64,000 bases of DNA from JBFXAN01 sp050184225 (GTDB lineage: Bacteria; Chloroflexota; Dehalococcoidia; CAUJGQ01), in the NCBI GenBank assembly GCA_050184225.1, contig JBFXAN010000005.1, positions 13,833 through 77,832 of the forward strand, in the 5' to 3' direction. This document shows, piece by piece, positions 32,080-40,845 of this stretch (positions are counted from its first letter, which is position 1; the number at the start of each line of letters is the position of its first letter). The notes under the pieces were generated by a model, which saw nothing but the letters and a program-made list of their open reading frames with translations, did not search any database and had not been told where the DNA came from. Position numbers and translations under genes: made by a program.

Positions 32080-33435
32080 TCAGATGTCCCGACCCACCTG
32101 CTCGATCGCTCCGCGCAACGCGGTGAGCAATGTGTCCATCTCCTCGTCGTTGATGCAGAGCGGCGGGGCGATGCAGATCACGTCGTTGCGGTTGCGGGTG
32201 AGGACGCCGCGCTCGCGCAGGGCGGCGATGATGCGGTTGCCGACGCCCTGGGATGGCTCGAACGGTTGCTTGGTTGCCTTGTCGGCGACGACCTCGACGC
32301 GGCCGAGCAGGCCGAAGGAGCGGGCGTCGCCGGCGATCGGCAGTTCTCCGATCTCGCGCAGGCCGGCGGCGAGACGCTCGCCCATCCGGGCCGCGTTCTC
32401 GACAAGGCCCTCGCGCTCGATCAGGTCGATGTTGGCGAGGGCGACGGCGCAGGCCGCCGGGTGGGCCGAGTAGGTGTACGCGTGCATCCAGCGCGTGGTA
32501 AGGGGTTGGGCCGCGAGGAATTCCTGGAGGCGGGCGGAGATGACGATGCCGCCGAGCTGGATATAGCCGCTGGTGACGCCCTTGGCGAAGGACATGATGT
32601 CCGGCTGCACGCCGAAGTGCTCCATGCCAAACCACTTGCCGGTGCGGCCGAAGCCGGTGATCACCTCGTCGGTGAGGAAGAGCATGTCATGGCGGTCGCA
32701 GAGCTCGCGCAGGCCGCGCAGGTAGGCCGGTGGTGGGATGATCACGCCGCCGGCGCCCTGGATCGGCTCGGCGATCACCGCCGCGACCGTGTCGGCGCCC
32801 TCCAACTCGACGATCTCTTCGATCGAGTCGAGCGCCTGCTGGGTGCAGGCCTCCGGGTCGCCGTCGCCGAGGCGGTAGGGGTCGGGGGAGAGCGCGTGAA
32901 AGAAGCCCGGCGTTCTGGGGCCAAAGTGCTCCCAGTAGATCGACATGCCGGTCGCCGCCATCGCCGAGGTGGTGACGCCGTGATAGGCGTCGCGGCGGGA
33001 GATGATCTTGAACTTCTCCGGCTTCCCCCGGATCGAGTGGTAGTAGCGGGCCATCTTGAAGGCGGATTCATTCGATTCGCCGCCGCCACTGGTGAAGAAG
33101 ACGGCGTTGAGGTCGCCGGGGGCGAGGTCGGCGATCCGCTTGGCCAATTGGATCGACGGTGGGTTGGCGTAGCCGGTGTACGAATTGTTGAAGGCCAGCC
33201 GGGACATCTGCTCGGCGGCGGCCTCGGCCAGCTCGCGGCGGCCATGGCCGGCGTTCACGTTCCAGAGGCTGGAGAGGCCGTCGATATAGCGATTGCCGTT
33301 AACGTCGAAGAGCCAGATGCCCTCGCCACGCTCCAGGATGATGGCGTTCTTCTGCGCCAGCGGATGATAGAGCGGATGGATCAGATGCGCCTCGTCGAGC
33401 GCGGCGAGTTCCGCGGCGCGTGTTTGGACTGCCAT
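32080..33435 (-). CDS. Class III PLP-dependent aminotransferase (omega-transaminase type)
   Basis: Transfers amino groups between an omega-amino compound (such as beta-alanine, putrescine or an amine) and a keto acid. It is 451 residues. Family blocks: WLFDVNGNRYIDGLSSLWNV, GGGESNESAFKMARYYH, LTDEVITGFGRTGKWFGMEH, and the PLP lysine in IMSFAKGVTSGYIQLGG. The profile fits aspartate-aminotransferase-family/omega-aminotransferases rather than glutamate-1-semialdehyde mutase. No neighbouring pathway gene fixes the substrate. Confidence 0.92.
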   Translation of the reverse strand: MAVQTRAAELAALDEAHLIHPLYHPLAQKNAIILERGEGIWLFDVNGNRYIDGLSSLWNVNAGHGRRELAEAAAEQMSRLAFNNSYTGYANPPSIQLAKRIADLAPGDLNAVFFTSGGGESNESAFKMARYYHSIRGKPEKFKIISRRDAYHGVTTSAMAATGMSIYWEHFGPRTPGFFHALSPDPYRLGDGDPEACTQQALDSIEEIVELEGADTVAAVIAEPIQGAGGVIIPPPAYLRGLRELCDRHDMLFLTDEVITGFGRTGKWFGMEHFGVQPDIMSFAKGVTSGYIQLGGIVISARLQEFLAAQPLTTRWMHAYTYSAHPAACAVALANIDLIEREGLVENAARMGERLAAGLREIGELPIAGDARSFGLLGRVEVVADKATKQPFEPSQGVGNRIIAALRERGVLTRNRNDVICIAPPLCINDEEMDTLLTALRGAIEQVGRDI

Positions 33436-33570
33436 ATGGAATGCCTCCTGAGCGTGGATCGGTGAGCCTCAGACCTACTATAGCCTGCCCGCAGGACTGG
33501 GGCACCCGATTGGGCGATGGACCGCCTTGGTGCGTACAATGAGCCTCGTGACAGGGACACGTTGTCTCCC

Positions 33571-35244
33571 ATGACCAGCGCGATCGCCGGAGAATCCCGC
33601 CGTCGTCTGCTCCTGCTGATCCTTGTGGGAGTGCTGCTCGGCGCGTGCGATTCCGATCGGCCGGCCGGCACCCAGACTGATTCGCCGCCCGCCACGACGA
33701 CGCCCACCGTCATGGCACAATCGGTTGCCCGTGACGTCAATCAGCCGAGGGTCGCGCGCGTCGCCGTTCCTGCCGGTCTGCGCGACCTGCTCGCCGGCCT
33801 GCTGCCGTGGGTGCCGCACGACTTCGAGGAGCTGCGTCTGGCGGACGAGCACGCGCAGGCCGGCATCCGCGTGGTCGTGTCCGACCCGATGGGCGCTGAT
33901 CCGGTGGTCCGTCGGTGGAGCGTGGTCAGCGCGGCGGCGCGGATCGATCTGAACGGCGTCAGCACGGCAGCGGTCGACCAGGCGATTCGTGATGGCCGCT
34001 TCTTCGTTGCCGCCGAGCATCTCGCGCTGACCGAGGGTTTCTTCGCCGGTGCAGGCGCCATTGCCGCCGTACCTGGTGAGGCCCTACCGGAGAAGCTGGC
34101 GGCGACGCCGGACGCGCTCGCGCTGATGCCCGTCGATGCAGTCAGCGTGCGCGTGCGGGCGCTGGCGCTGGATGGTATCGACCCGGTGCGCGGTGAGGGC
34201 GATGTTCGAGCCTATCCGCTGGTCACACGGGCGCGGGTCGCCGCGGTCGATCAATCGCCGGAGGTTGTGGAGGTGGCGGCCCGTATTGCCGCGGGGTTGG
34301 CGCAGGCGGCGCGGCCGCCGATCCACGTCACCTTCACGGGCGATCTGATCCCGGCCCGCTGCGTCTACGATCAGCTGCAACAGTTGGGCGACTGGATGGC
34401 GCCGTTTCGCAGCATCGGCGGGCGTCTCCGCGGCGCCGATCTGACGATCGGCAGCCTCGACGCGGCGATCTCGGGCAGTGGCCGGCCGATCGGGTGCCGG
34501 GAGACATTCTCGCTGCTCGCGCCGCCCGAGGCGATCGAGGGACTGGTCGCGGGCGGTTTCGACCTGCTCTCGGTTGCGACCAACCACGTCAAGGATTGCG
34601 GTGCATCGGGGCCATGCGGCGACACGACGTTTGTCGATACGCTCGCGCTGCTGCGTGCCGCCGGCATCGCACCGGCCGGCGGCGGAATGAATCTGGCGGA
34701 GGCGCGACGGCCGGTGGTCCTGACGACGGGTGGGGTCCGGTTCGCCTTTCTTGCCTACGATGATGTCGCCGCCTACTACCACGCCACGGAGACGGCGGCG
34801 GGCACGGCGCCGCTCGACGAGGCGACCCTGGTGGAGGACATCCAGGCTGCCCGCGCGGTCGCCGATGTTGTCATTGTGTTGCCGCAATGGGGAGTGGAGT
34901 ACACGCCGGACCCGACGGAGCGGCAGCAGCGGATCGCCGCGCTGGCGATCGACAGCGGCGCGACGCTGGTCGCGGGCAATCATCCCCATGTCGTGCAGGC
35001 GGCGGCGCCGTTGGGCGATGGGTATGTCGCCTACGCGCTCGGCAATCTCGTCTTCGACCAGGACTGGTCGCAGGAAACGATGGAGGGCATCGTGCTGGAG
35101 ACGGCCTTTCACGGCCCGCGGCTCGTGGCCGTGCGCTTTGTCCCCTATCGCATCGAGCGCCGGGTCGAGCCGGTGCCGGTTGACGGCGATGCGGCGGCGA
35201 CGATCCTTCGGCGGATGATGGCGGCAGCGAACGCGCTGCGATAG
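33571..35244 (+). CDS. CapA-family lipoprotein (poly-gamma-glutamate synthesis type)
   Basis: 557 residues; I took ATG 33571 because the lipoprotein signal (RRRLLLLILVGVLLGAC) follows at once. A periplasmic-binding-like N-terminal region (about 45-250) precedes the CapA metallophosphatase-like domain: HVTFTGDLIPARCVYDQLQQ, LDAAISGSGRPIGC, LLSVATNHVKDCG, VVIVLPQWGVEYTPDPTERQ and AGNHPHVVQ. CapA proteins act in capsule polymer export or anchoring; no capB/C lies nearby, so the role here is open. It is convergent with the beta-propeller gene. Confidence 0.85.
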   Translation: MTSAIAGESRRRLLLLILVGVLLGACDSDRPAGTQTDSPPATTTPTVMAQSVARDVNQPRVARVAVPAGLRDLLAGLLPWVPHDFEELRLADEHAQAGIRVVVSDPMGADPVVRRWSVVSAAARIDLNGVSTAAVDQAIRDGRFFVAAEHLALTEGFFAGAGAIAAVPGEALPEKLAATPDALALMPVDAVSVRVRALALDGIDPVRGEGDVRAYPLVTRARVAAVDQSPEVVEVAARIAAGLAQAARPPIHVTFTGDLIPARCVYDQLQQLGDWMAPFRSIGGRLRGADLTIGSLDAAISGSGRPIGCRETFSLLAPPEAIEGLVAGGFDLLSVATNHVKDCGASGPCGDTTFVDTLALLRAAGIAPAGGGMNLAEARRPVVLTTGGVRFAFLAYDDVAAYYHATETAAGTAPLDEATLVEDIQAARAVADVVIVLPQWGVEYTPDPTERQQRIAALAIDSGATLVAGNHPHVVQAAAPLGDGYVAYALGNLVFDQDWSQETMEGIVLETAFHGPRLVAVRFVPYRIERRVEPVPVDGDAAATILRRMMAAANALR

Positions 35245-35249
35245 CGAGG

Positions 35250-35271
35250 CGGGGGTTGAAGCCCGCCTATC
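35250..35271. terminator. Hairpin between convergent genes
   Basis: AGGCGGG and CCCGCCT arms (35250-35256 and 35265-35271) with an 8-base loop, in the 22-base gap between the CapA and beta-propeller stops. A likely shared terminator. Confidence 0.5.
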
Positions 35272-36355
35272 GCCAATCGATCTGGGCGAGTGTCCCGCCG
35301 GGGCCAAGCTTGTGTGGCTCACCCCCCGCAACGTTGATGTCGTAGAGGCCGCCGGTGGCGATGATCGCGAGCTGGTTGCCGTCGGGTGACCAGGCGACGG
35401 TCGGCTCGTCTTCGAGCATGTTGGTCAGCCGTGTCGGTTCGCCACCGGCGACGGGAACCAGCCAGATGTCCTGCGGTAGGCCATGCGCGGCGATCGGTTT
35501 GGCGTTCAGCGCGGATGACAACGTTGGGCCGGCCGGCCGTCGGTCGCCGCTCGACGTGAAGGTTGCCGCCGAAAACGCGATCGTCGAGCCGTCCGGTGAG
35601 AAGCGCGGGTGGGTGACGACGACAAATCTGCCGGAGGCCGGGACGATCAAGCGGCGGTCGGAACCGTCCGCACGCGCGACCCAGAGGCCGCCGGGATCGT
35701 TGCCGGTGGCGAAGGTGACGTAGGCGATCCGACTGCCATCCGGCGAAACGCTCGGATAGGCTGCATCGGGGACGAGGATCTGACGCTCGCCCGTGGCGAG
35801 GTCGAGACGTTCGAGGTTCAGCGTCTGACCGAGGAAGCGGCCGTCCTTGATGTTGGTCTCCATCAAGCTGATGTAGAGGGCGGCGCTGTCGGGCGACCAG
35901 GCGATGCCCTGGACCTGAACGCCGGAGGCGGGCCGGCGAAAGACGATCTGCTCGTCGCCGGAACCGTCGGTATTGATCACGGCGATGTCGCTGCCCCAGT
36001 TCTGGTTGGGCAGTCCCGTGTAGGTGACATCGAGCCCGTAGGCGATGCGTTTGCCGTCCGGCGACCAGCGCGGGTATGTGTAGAAGGCGCTGGCCTCGGC
36101 GCGCTTGAGGACAAACTCCTTGTCCGTCGTCATGTCGCGGAGGAAGAGACGCTGATCACGAGGCAGCAGGAGCCCGTGCCCGCTTGCCGCGACCGCTGGG
36201 GGTGGAGAATCAGCCGGCGTGCTCTCGAAGGTCGTCGTGCTTTTGTTACCGCCGCCACAGCCGGCCAGCAGCAGAGGAACGAGGAGGACGACCAACAACG
36301 GCGCCTGACGGTGGCGGTGTCGCCTGGACAGTGGAGCCCGCCGTGGGTGATGCAT
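35267..36355 (-). CDS. Lipoprotein with TolB-like WD40/PD40 beta-propeller
   Basis: 362 residues. The signal ends VPLLLAGC at about C33, followed by a GGGNKSTT linker. The rest is a run of PD40-type blades with the characteristic W-S-P-D-G pattern: YPRWSPDGKRIAYGL, IAWSPDSAALYISL, YPSVSPDGSRIAYV, HPRFSPDGSTIAFS, VAWSPDGNQLAII. Such proteins act as periplasmic scaffolds or sensors. No TolA/TolQ/TolR genes are near, so it is not the Tol-Pal TolB as such. Confidence 0.88.
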   Translation of the reverse strand: MHHPRRAPLSRRHRHRQAPLLVVLLVPLLLAGCGGGNKSTTTFESTPADSPPPAVAASGHGLLLPRDQRLFLRDMTTDKEFVLKRAEASAFYTYPRWSPDGKRIAYGLDVTYTGLPNQNWGSDIAVINTDGSGDEQIVFRRPASGVQVQGIAWSPDSAALYISLMETNIKDGRFLGQTLNLERLDLATGERQILVPDAAYPSVSPDGSRIAYVTFATGNDPGGLWVARADGSDRRLIVPASGRFVVVTHPRFSPDGSTIAFSAATFTSSGDRRPAGPTLSSALNAKPIAAHGLPQDIWLVPVAGGEPTRLTNMLEDEPTVAWSPDGNQLAIIATGGLYDINVAGGEPHKLGPGGTLAQIDWR

Positions 36356-36460
36356 GCCGTTGCTCAGCGCTACTCGGGTCCGGATCGCCTGCCGGTCTGG
36401 TGTGGTGTTTGCCGTGTACTTTCACTCCCGCTGTCGTACATCGAGCAATGCCGTGCCGGA

Positions 36461-36892
36461 TCAGGCCGGCGGCGGCGAGTCCTCGGGGAAGATGTTGGGG
36501 CCAAGACGCCGAAGGATCGATTCGAGCCGGTCCGGCGGTGCCGACTTTGGCAGTGACTCACGCGCGCCGGCGTCGAGTGCGGGCGTGAGCAGCGCGTCCC
36601 CTTCCTGGTCGACCAGCATCGCGACCGAGACGCCGGGACAGACGCGGAGCAGGTGCCGGATCGCATCGGCAGCCGGCCGATCCGGCGGCGACAGGTCGAG
36701 CAGGACGATGTCCGGACGAAGGCGGTACGTGGCGATGATCGCGTCGTCGGCGCTCGACTCGGCCGCCACCAGCTCGATACCGTTCAGGCTCGCCACCTGG
36801 GTTGCGAGCGACTCTCGCGCGTTGGGATCGGACTCCGCCAGCACGACGCGCACATGCCGGTCCGGGCTTGATTCGGTGATCTCAGTGGTCAC
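36461..36892 (-). CDS. Response-regulator receiver domain protein
   Basis: 143 residues forming one CheY-like receiver: VRVVLAESDPNARESLATQV with acidic D22, PDIVLLDLSPPD with phosphoacceptor D66, VSVAMLVDQEG, and a Lys in SLPKSAPPDRLESILRRLGP. The output domain is missing and the C-terminal tail (PEDSPPPA) is short, so it may act by protein contact. No histidine kinase is adjacent. Confidence 0.8.
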   Translation of the reverse strand: MTTEITESSPDRHVRVVLAESDPNARESLATQVASLNGIELVAAESSADDAIIATYRLRPDIVLLDLSPPDRPAADAIRHLLRVCPGVSVAMLVDQEGDALLTPALDAGARESLPKSAPPDRLESILRRLGPNIFPEDSPPPA

Positions 36893-37119
36893 GCTCGTTG
36901 GTCCTCCGTGGTGCAGCCCGGCGCCGTCGTCGGACGGGCACGTCGGGGCGTATCGAATGTCGAAACCGTCGGGCGGCTGATCGATACAACTTCAGTATAG
37001 CCGACGCGGAACGGCGCGTTTCGGCGCTGCCGGCGCGTCTCGCTGGACCGGCCAGGAGTGAGCTTGACCCTCTGCCGGCGAGCTATCATACTCGCGGCAC
37101 CAACCCTGGGAGGACGGCG

Positions 37120-37491
37120 ATGGCGAAGGCGCTGTATCTGGTCTATACGAACTGTGAGGCGGGCCGGGAGGCGGAGTTCAACGAATGGTATGACAATACT
37201 CATCTGAAGGATCTGCTCAGCGTGGACGGCATCGTCGCCGCCCAGCGCTTTCAGCTGACCGGACCGGGGCCGGAGACGGTCACCCGGTCGGGCGAACCGG
37301 CGGTCGCGCAGTACCTGGCGATCTACGAGCTCGATACCGAGGATACGGACGCGGTGCTGGCACGGATCGGGGAAGCCCGCTCTCAATGGCAGATGTTCGA
37401 CGGCATCCAGCTTGTCGCCGGCGCCCGCTATATCGCGCTCGGAGACCGGCAGACGGCAGGAGTTGCACCGGCGGCGGCAGCGACGTCGTAG
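37120..37491 (+). CDS. Small dimeric alpha-beta barrel (EthD/NIPSNAP-like) protein
   Basis: 123 residues from ATG 37120 after GGGAGGA. KALYLVYTNCEAGREAEFNE then WYDNTHLKDLLSVDGIVAAQ is typical of the ferredoxin-like 'EthD' or DUF4286 type fold, where WYxxxH and GIxxxxR mark the substrate pocket. Such proteins often accompany catabolic pathways as small isomerases or decyclases. It ends 69 bases before the convergent SMP-30 gene. Confidence 0.7.
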   Translation: MAKALYLVYTNCEAGREAEFNEWYDNTHLKDLLSVDGIVAAQRFQLTGPGPETVTRSGEPAVAQYLAIYELDTEDTDAVLARIGEARSQWQMFDGIQLVAGARYIALGDRQTAGVAPAAAATS

Positions 37492-37560
37492 CTGAACGAC
37501 GCCCGGAGCAACGCGGGCATCTGGTGGAGGTCGGGCGGTTGTCGCGGGACGCCGCCCAAT

Positions 37561-38430
37561 CTATCGCCGCGCGTACCACGGATGCGGCTGGCCGGGAACC
37601 GTGGCGCGCAACGTGTAGATCGACGTGCGGGCCGTGAAGAACAGGGTGCGCAGGTCGGGGCCGCCAAAAGTGAGGTTGGCCGGCACCTCCGGGGTGCGGA
37701 TGATCCCGATCCGGGCACCGTCCGGATCGAAGACCCAGGTGCCGCCGGGACCGGTGCAGTACACGCGCCCGTCCGCGTCCACCGCCATGCCGTCGGGGAC
37801 GCCGTCGCGCTCGTCGGATGACATGTCGGCGAAGATGCGTCGCCGTCGCATCTCCCCGTTGGGTTCAAGCTCGAAAGCGTGGATATAGGGCGTCCAGCGC
37901 GTGTTGGCGACGTAGAGGATACGCTCGTCGGGTGAGAAGGCGAGGCCGTTCGGGTACTCGCAGTCCGCGAACAGGTTGATCGTTCCGTCCGGGTCTATGC
38001 GGTAGACGCCGGCATAGGGCAGTTCGCGCTCGTGCAGCGGCACCCGTAGACCGGGATCGGTGAAGTAGATGCTGCCGTCCGAGCGACAGACGATGTCATT
38101 CGGACGGTTGAAGCGCTTACCCTCGAACCGGTCGGCCAGCGTCACGATCCGGCCGCCGTCCTCCATGCGTGTTATGCGGCGGTTGCTGCCCTCACACATG
38201 AGCAGGCGTCCCTGAAGGTCGAACGTGGTGCCGTTGCCTTCGCCCGTATCCTCGCGCACCACCTCCGGCGGGCCGCCCGGTGCCAGACGATAGAGCCGGT
38301 TGGCGCGGATATCGACGAAGTAGTAGAACCCCTCCGGATGCCAGGCCGGTCCCTCGGTGAAGCCGAAGCCGGTCGCTGGGCGTTCCGGCTCCGTGTCCTC
38401 CAGGACCGAGGACAATGCATCGTTGATCAC
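37561..38430 (-). CDS. SMP-30/gluconolactonase-like beta-propeller hydrolase
   Basis: Probable lactonase of 289 residues that opens sugar or similar lactones using a divalent metal. I start at GTG 38430, with GAGGTG just upstream; a longer frame would run 65 bases into the preceding gene. Motifs: GFTEGPAWHPEGFYYFVDIR (metal Glu), RFNRPNDIVCRSDGSIYFTD, EYPNGLAFSPDERILYVANT, and DGVPDGMAVDADGRVYCTGP with the catalytic Asp region. It follows the Gfo/Idh dehydrogenase by 25 bases, and the pair fits a sugar-acid route (dehydrogenase then lactonase). Confidence 0.9.
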   Translation of the reverse strand: MINDALSSVLEDTEPERPATGFGFTEGPAWHPEGFYYFVDIRANRLYRLAPGGPPEVVREDTGEGNGTTFDLQGRLLMCEGSNRRITRMEDGGRIVTLADRFEGKRFNRPNDIVCRSDGSIYFTDPGLRVPLHERELPYAGVYRIDPDGTINLFADCEYPNGLAFSPDERILYVANTRWTPYIHAFELEPNGEMRRRRIFADMSSDERDGVPDGMAVDADGRVYCTGPGGTWVFDPDGARIGIIRTPEVPANLTFGGPDLRTLFFTARTSIYTLRATVPGQPHPWYARR

Positions 38431-38455
38431 GTCACACCTCAGGGATGCATGCTCT

Positions 38456-39574
38456 CTACGCGACGGACGCCTGCGCGAGTTGGATGGCGCGGCCTTCGTT
38501 CGAGGACCGCTCGAAGGCATCCAGCAGACGGTGACGCGTCACTGCGAGGTCGAAGTCGGGATCGAAACCGCTGCCGGCGTTGTAAGCGTCGGCGAGGCGG
38601 GCATACGCCTGGGCGACGTTGCGGGGCGGGCCTGGAGGCGTGTCCTCTGGGACGAGGACGAAGCGCTCCGGCACGGGCAATTCTGCCACCGGTTCCTTGC
38701 CCGTCGCCCCGTACAGTCGGCTGGGTCCGATGTTGGCGGAGCCACCGGTTGCTATCGTCAGCGCCCCGTCTTTGCCGAAGATCTCGAGGCGGTAGCCGCT
38801 GGGATTGGATGGTACCGCCGCCACCTGGACCGCCACCTCGGCGCCGTTGACCAGGCGTCCGGCGACACTGACGCTGTCCGGCGCATCGACGGGGACGCGT
38901 TCGCCGGTGTCGGCCAGACGCCACTCCTTGATCTGCGTGTTCACCCGCGCGGAGACTTCAGCGAACTCGCCCAGCACGAAGCAGAGCGCGTCGATGCCGT
39001 GGCCGCCCTGAATCGTCAGGGTATTGGCGCCCTTGGCGCGGTCTGCCTGCCAGATCCGGCCCGAGGTACGCTCGATCGTCGCCTGGCCGATGATGCTGAG
39101 GTTGGCGGCAAGCACGTCACCGATGGAACCCTGTTCGATCAGTTCGCGGGCATAGAGGAGCGTCGGATCGCTCCGCGCCTGGAGGCCGACCATCGTCCGC
39201 AGCGAGCGCTCGCGGGCGAGTCCCGCCATTTCCTCGGCCTCGGCGAGGTTGGCGCCGAGCGGCCACTCGCAGAAGACGGGTTTGTTCGCGCGCAACGCCG
39301 CCATCACCAGTTCGTAGTGGATGGGAACCTTGACGCAGACGACGACGAGATCGATGTCAGGATGCGCGACCATGTCGTCGATGTTGTGGAAGGCAAGCTC
39401 GGCGCCGAAGGCGGCGGCCGAGGCTCTCGCCGTGTCCTCGTGGGCCGTACAGACCGCCTTGATCGTGTAGTCGGGGAGCGCCTTCAGCGCGGGAATGTGG
39501 GCGTTCGCGCCCCAGCCACTGCCGCCAGGTGTGACCGTCGCGCCGACGATGCCGAGCCGGATCGGGTCCGCCAT
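38456..39574 (-). CDS. Gfo/Idh/MocA-family oxidoreductase
   Basis: NAD(P)-dependent dehydrogenase of a sugar or cyclitol, 372 residues from ATG 39574 (SD GAAGGAG; the longer open frame has no family sequence). The Rossmann segment IRLGIVGATVTPGGSGWGAN replaces the simple GxGxxG with a Gly-rich loop. VVVCVKVPIHYELVMAALRA and KPVFCEWPLGANLAEAEEMA (the conserved EKP-like site is CEWP) follow. It forms an operon with the SMP-30 lactonase. Confidence 0.88.
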   Translation of the reverse strand: MADPIRLGIVGATVTPGGSGWGANAHIPALKALPDYTIKAVCTAHEDTARASAAAFGAELAFHNIDDMVAHPDIDLVVVCVKVPIHYELVMAALRANKPVFCEWPLGANLAEAEEMAGLARERSLRTMVGLQARSDPTLLYARELIEQGSIGDVLAANLSIIGQATIERTSGRIWQADRAKGANTLTIQGGHGIDALCFVLGEFAEVSARVNTQIKEWRLADTGERVPVDAPDSVSVAGRLVNGAEVAVQVAAVPSNPSGYRLEIFGKDGALTIATGGSANIGPSRLYGATGKEPVAELPVPERFVLVPEDTPPGPPRNVAQAYARLADAYNAGSGFDPDFDLAVTRHRLLDAFERSSNEGRAIQLAQASVA

Positions 39575-39758
39575 CTTTCGTTCTCCTTCTTCGCTGATGA
39601 CGCCGAGCTTATGCACCGCCGCGCGGCGTGGCGTCCGGCGTGGAGCATTGTACCGAGTTTCCATCCGCGGGTTCGCGGCGGACCAGCCGAGGTTGCCGCA
39701 CATATGTTCGCCATGTTACTCTGAACCGCCGGCGTGGAATTGACCGAAGGAGGGCCAC

Positions 39759-40478
39759 ATGACGTCGCACGACGAGATGGTGCAGGCACACATCACCGCC
39801 TTCTGGAGCACGGTGGCGCCGGAGTACGAGGCCCACCCGGGCAACATCCCCGCGCGCGACAGCGCCGAGTACGGCGCGTGGGTCGACGCGATTCGCGATG
39901 TGCTGCCACCTGCTCCCGCGGACGTGCTCGATATCGCGACCGGCACCGGCTTTGTCGCCCTGATCGCGGCCGGGCTGGGGCATCGCGTGACGGGGATTGA
40001 CCTTTCGAGCGCGATGCTCGACGAGGCCCGCGCAGAGGCAGACCGTCGCGGCCTCGAAGTTACATTCGAAATCAACGACGCCGTCGAGCCGGACTTCGCA
40101 CCCGCGAGCTTCGACGCGATCATCAGCCGGCACTTCATCTGGACGCTGCGCGAGCCTGGGCGTGCCTTGGGGAACTGGCTGCGGCTCCTGCGGCCGGGAG
40201 GCCGCGTCGTTGCCATCGACGGCTTTTGGTTCAATCGCGCGACGGACGGTGACGCCGCCGATGATGCGCCGGGCCTGTTCGAGCAGCACTACACCAAAGA
40301 GACGAGAGCAGCCCTACCCGCCATGCAGATGACGGCGGTCGGACCGATCGTAGCGATGTTCGAGCAGGCAGGCTTCGATCGGGTCATGGTCAGCGACCTG
40401 GAAACGGTTCACGTCCTCGCCGATAGCCCGCCGGGTATCCAGCCGTGGTACGTGGTGACCGCCTGCCGTCCGGACTGA
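39759..40478 (+). CDS. Class I SAM-dependent methyltransferase
   Basis: 239 residues starting after GAAGGAGGG. The SAM motif I is VLDIATGTGFVALIAAGLGH, then VTGIDLSSAMLDEARAEADR (motif II) and FDAIISRHFIWTLREPGRAL (motif IV), LRPGGRVVAIDGFWF. It is of the UbiE/Methyltransf_11 type; the substrate is not deducible. It is divergent from the Gfo/Idh gene. Confidence 0.92.
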   Translation: MTSHDEMVQAHITAFWSTVAPEYEAHPGNIPARDSAEYGAWVDAIRDVLPPAPADVLDIATGTGFVALIAAGLGHRVTGIDLSSAMLDEARAEADRRGLEVTFEINDAVEPDFAPASFDAIISRHFIWTLREPGRALGNWLRLLRPGGRVVAIDGFWFNRATDGDAADDAPGLFEQHYTKETRAALPAMQMTAVGPIVAMFEQAGFDRVMVSDLETVHVLADSPPGIQPWYVVTACRPD

Positions 40479-40574
40479 GTGGGTCTATGACGCTCAGGAG
40501 CACACGCTCCCCGCCGATCACGGTGAAGGGCGGGTATCCCCCTGTGCCTGCCTATAACCCTTTCTCCTTGGCAG

Positions 40575-40826
40575 CTACCGGCCGGTGGGCCAGTGGACGA
40601 CGGCAGGCCCGCCGGCTTCCTTCGGGGCGACGGGCACCTGATGCACCTGACCGAACCAGGAGACGCGCGCCTCGACCGCGCCACATGCCTCGCAGCGGGT
40701 GGCGCTCTCGACCCAGGCGCCCGGCGGCCGGCCCGCCCGCGTCTTCGACCGCAGGTCTTTCAATTCGCCGTCGTTCAGTGTGTGCCATGTGTGACCGTCG
40801 CTACATTGTGATCGTTCGTTGGTCAT
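40575..40826 (-). CDS. Small hypothetical protein with a Cys/His cluster
   Basis: 83 residues from ATG 40826. It contains CSDGHTWHTL near the N-terminus and TRCEACGAVEARVSWFGQVH in the middle, giving a C..H..H plus CxxC arrangement of zinc-ribbon type. I do not recognise a family. It lies 19 bases downstream of the ketopantoate reductase gene on the same strand, so it could be the last gene of that operon. Confidence 0.5.
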   Translation of the reverse strand: MTNERSQCSDGHTWHTLNDGELKDLRSKTRAGRPPGAWVESATRCEACGAVEARVSWFGQVHQVPVAPKEAGGPAVVHWPTGR

Positions 40827-40845
40827 GGTGCCGGCTCGGCTCCTG

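Noticed and set aside
33436..33570. Promoter-like TATAGT/TATAGC between aminotransferase and CapA genes
   Set aside because: Only a weak -10 on each strand and no -35 at proper distance; not enough to annotate.
34084..35331. 415-codon minus-strand frame opposite CapA
   Set aside because: Shadow frame; Arg/Asp-rich with no domain.
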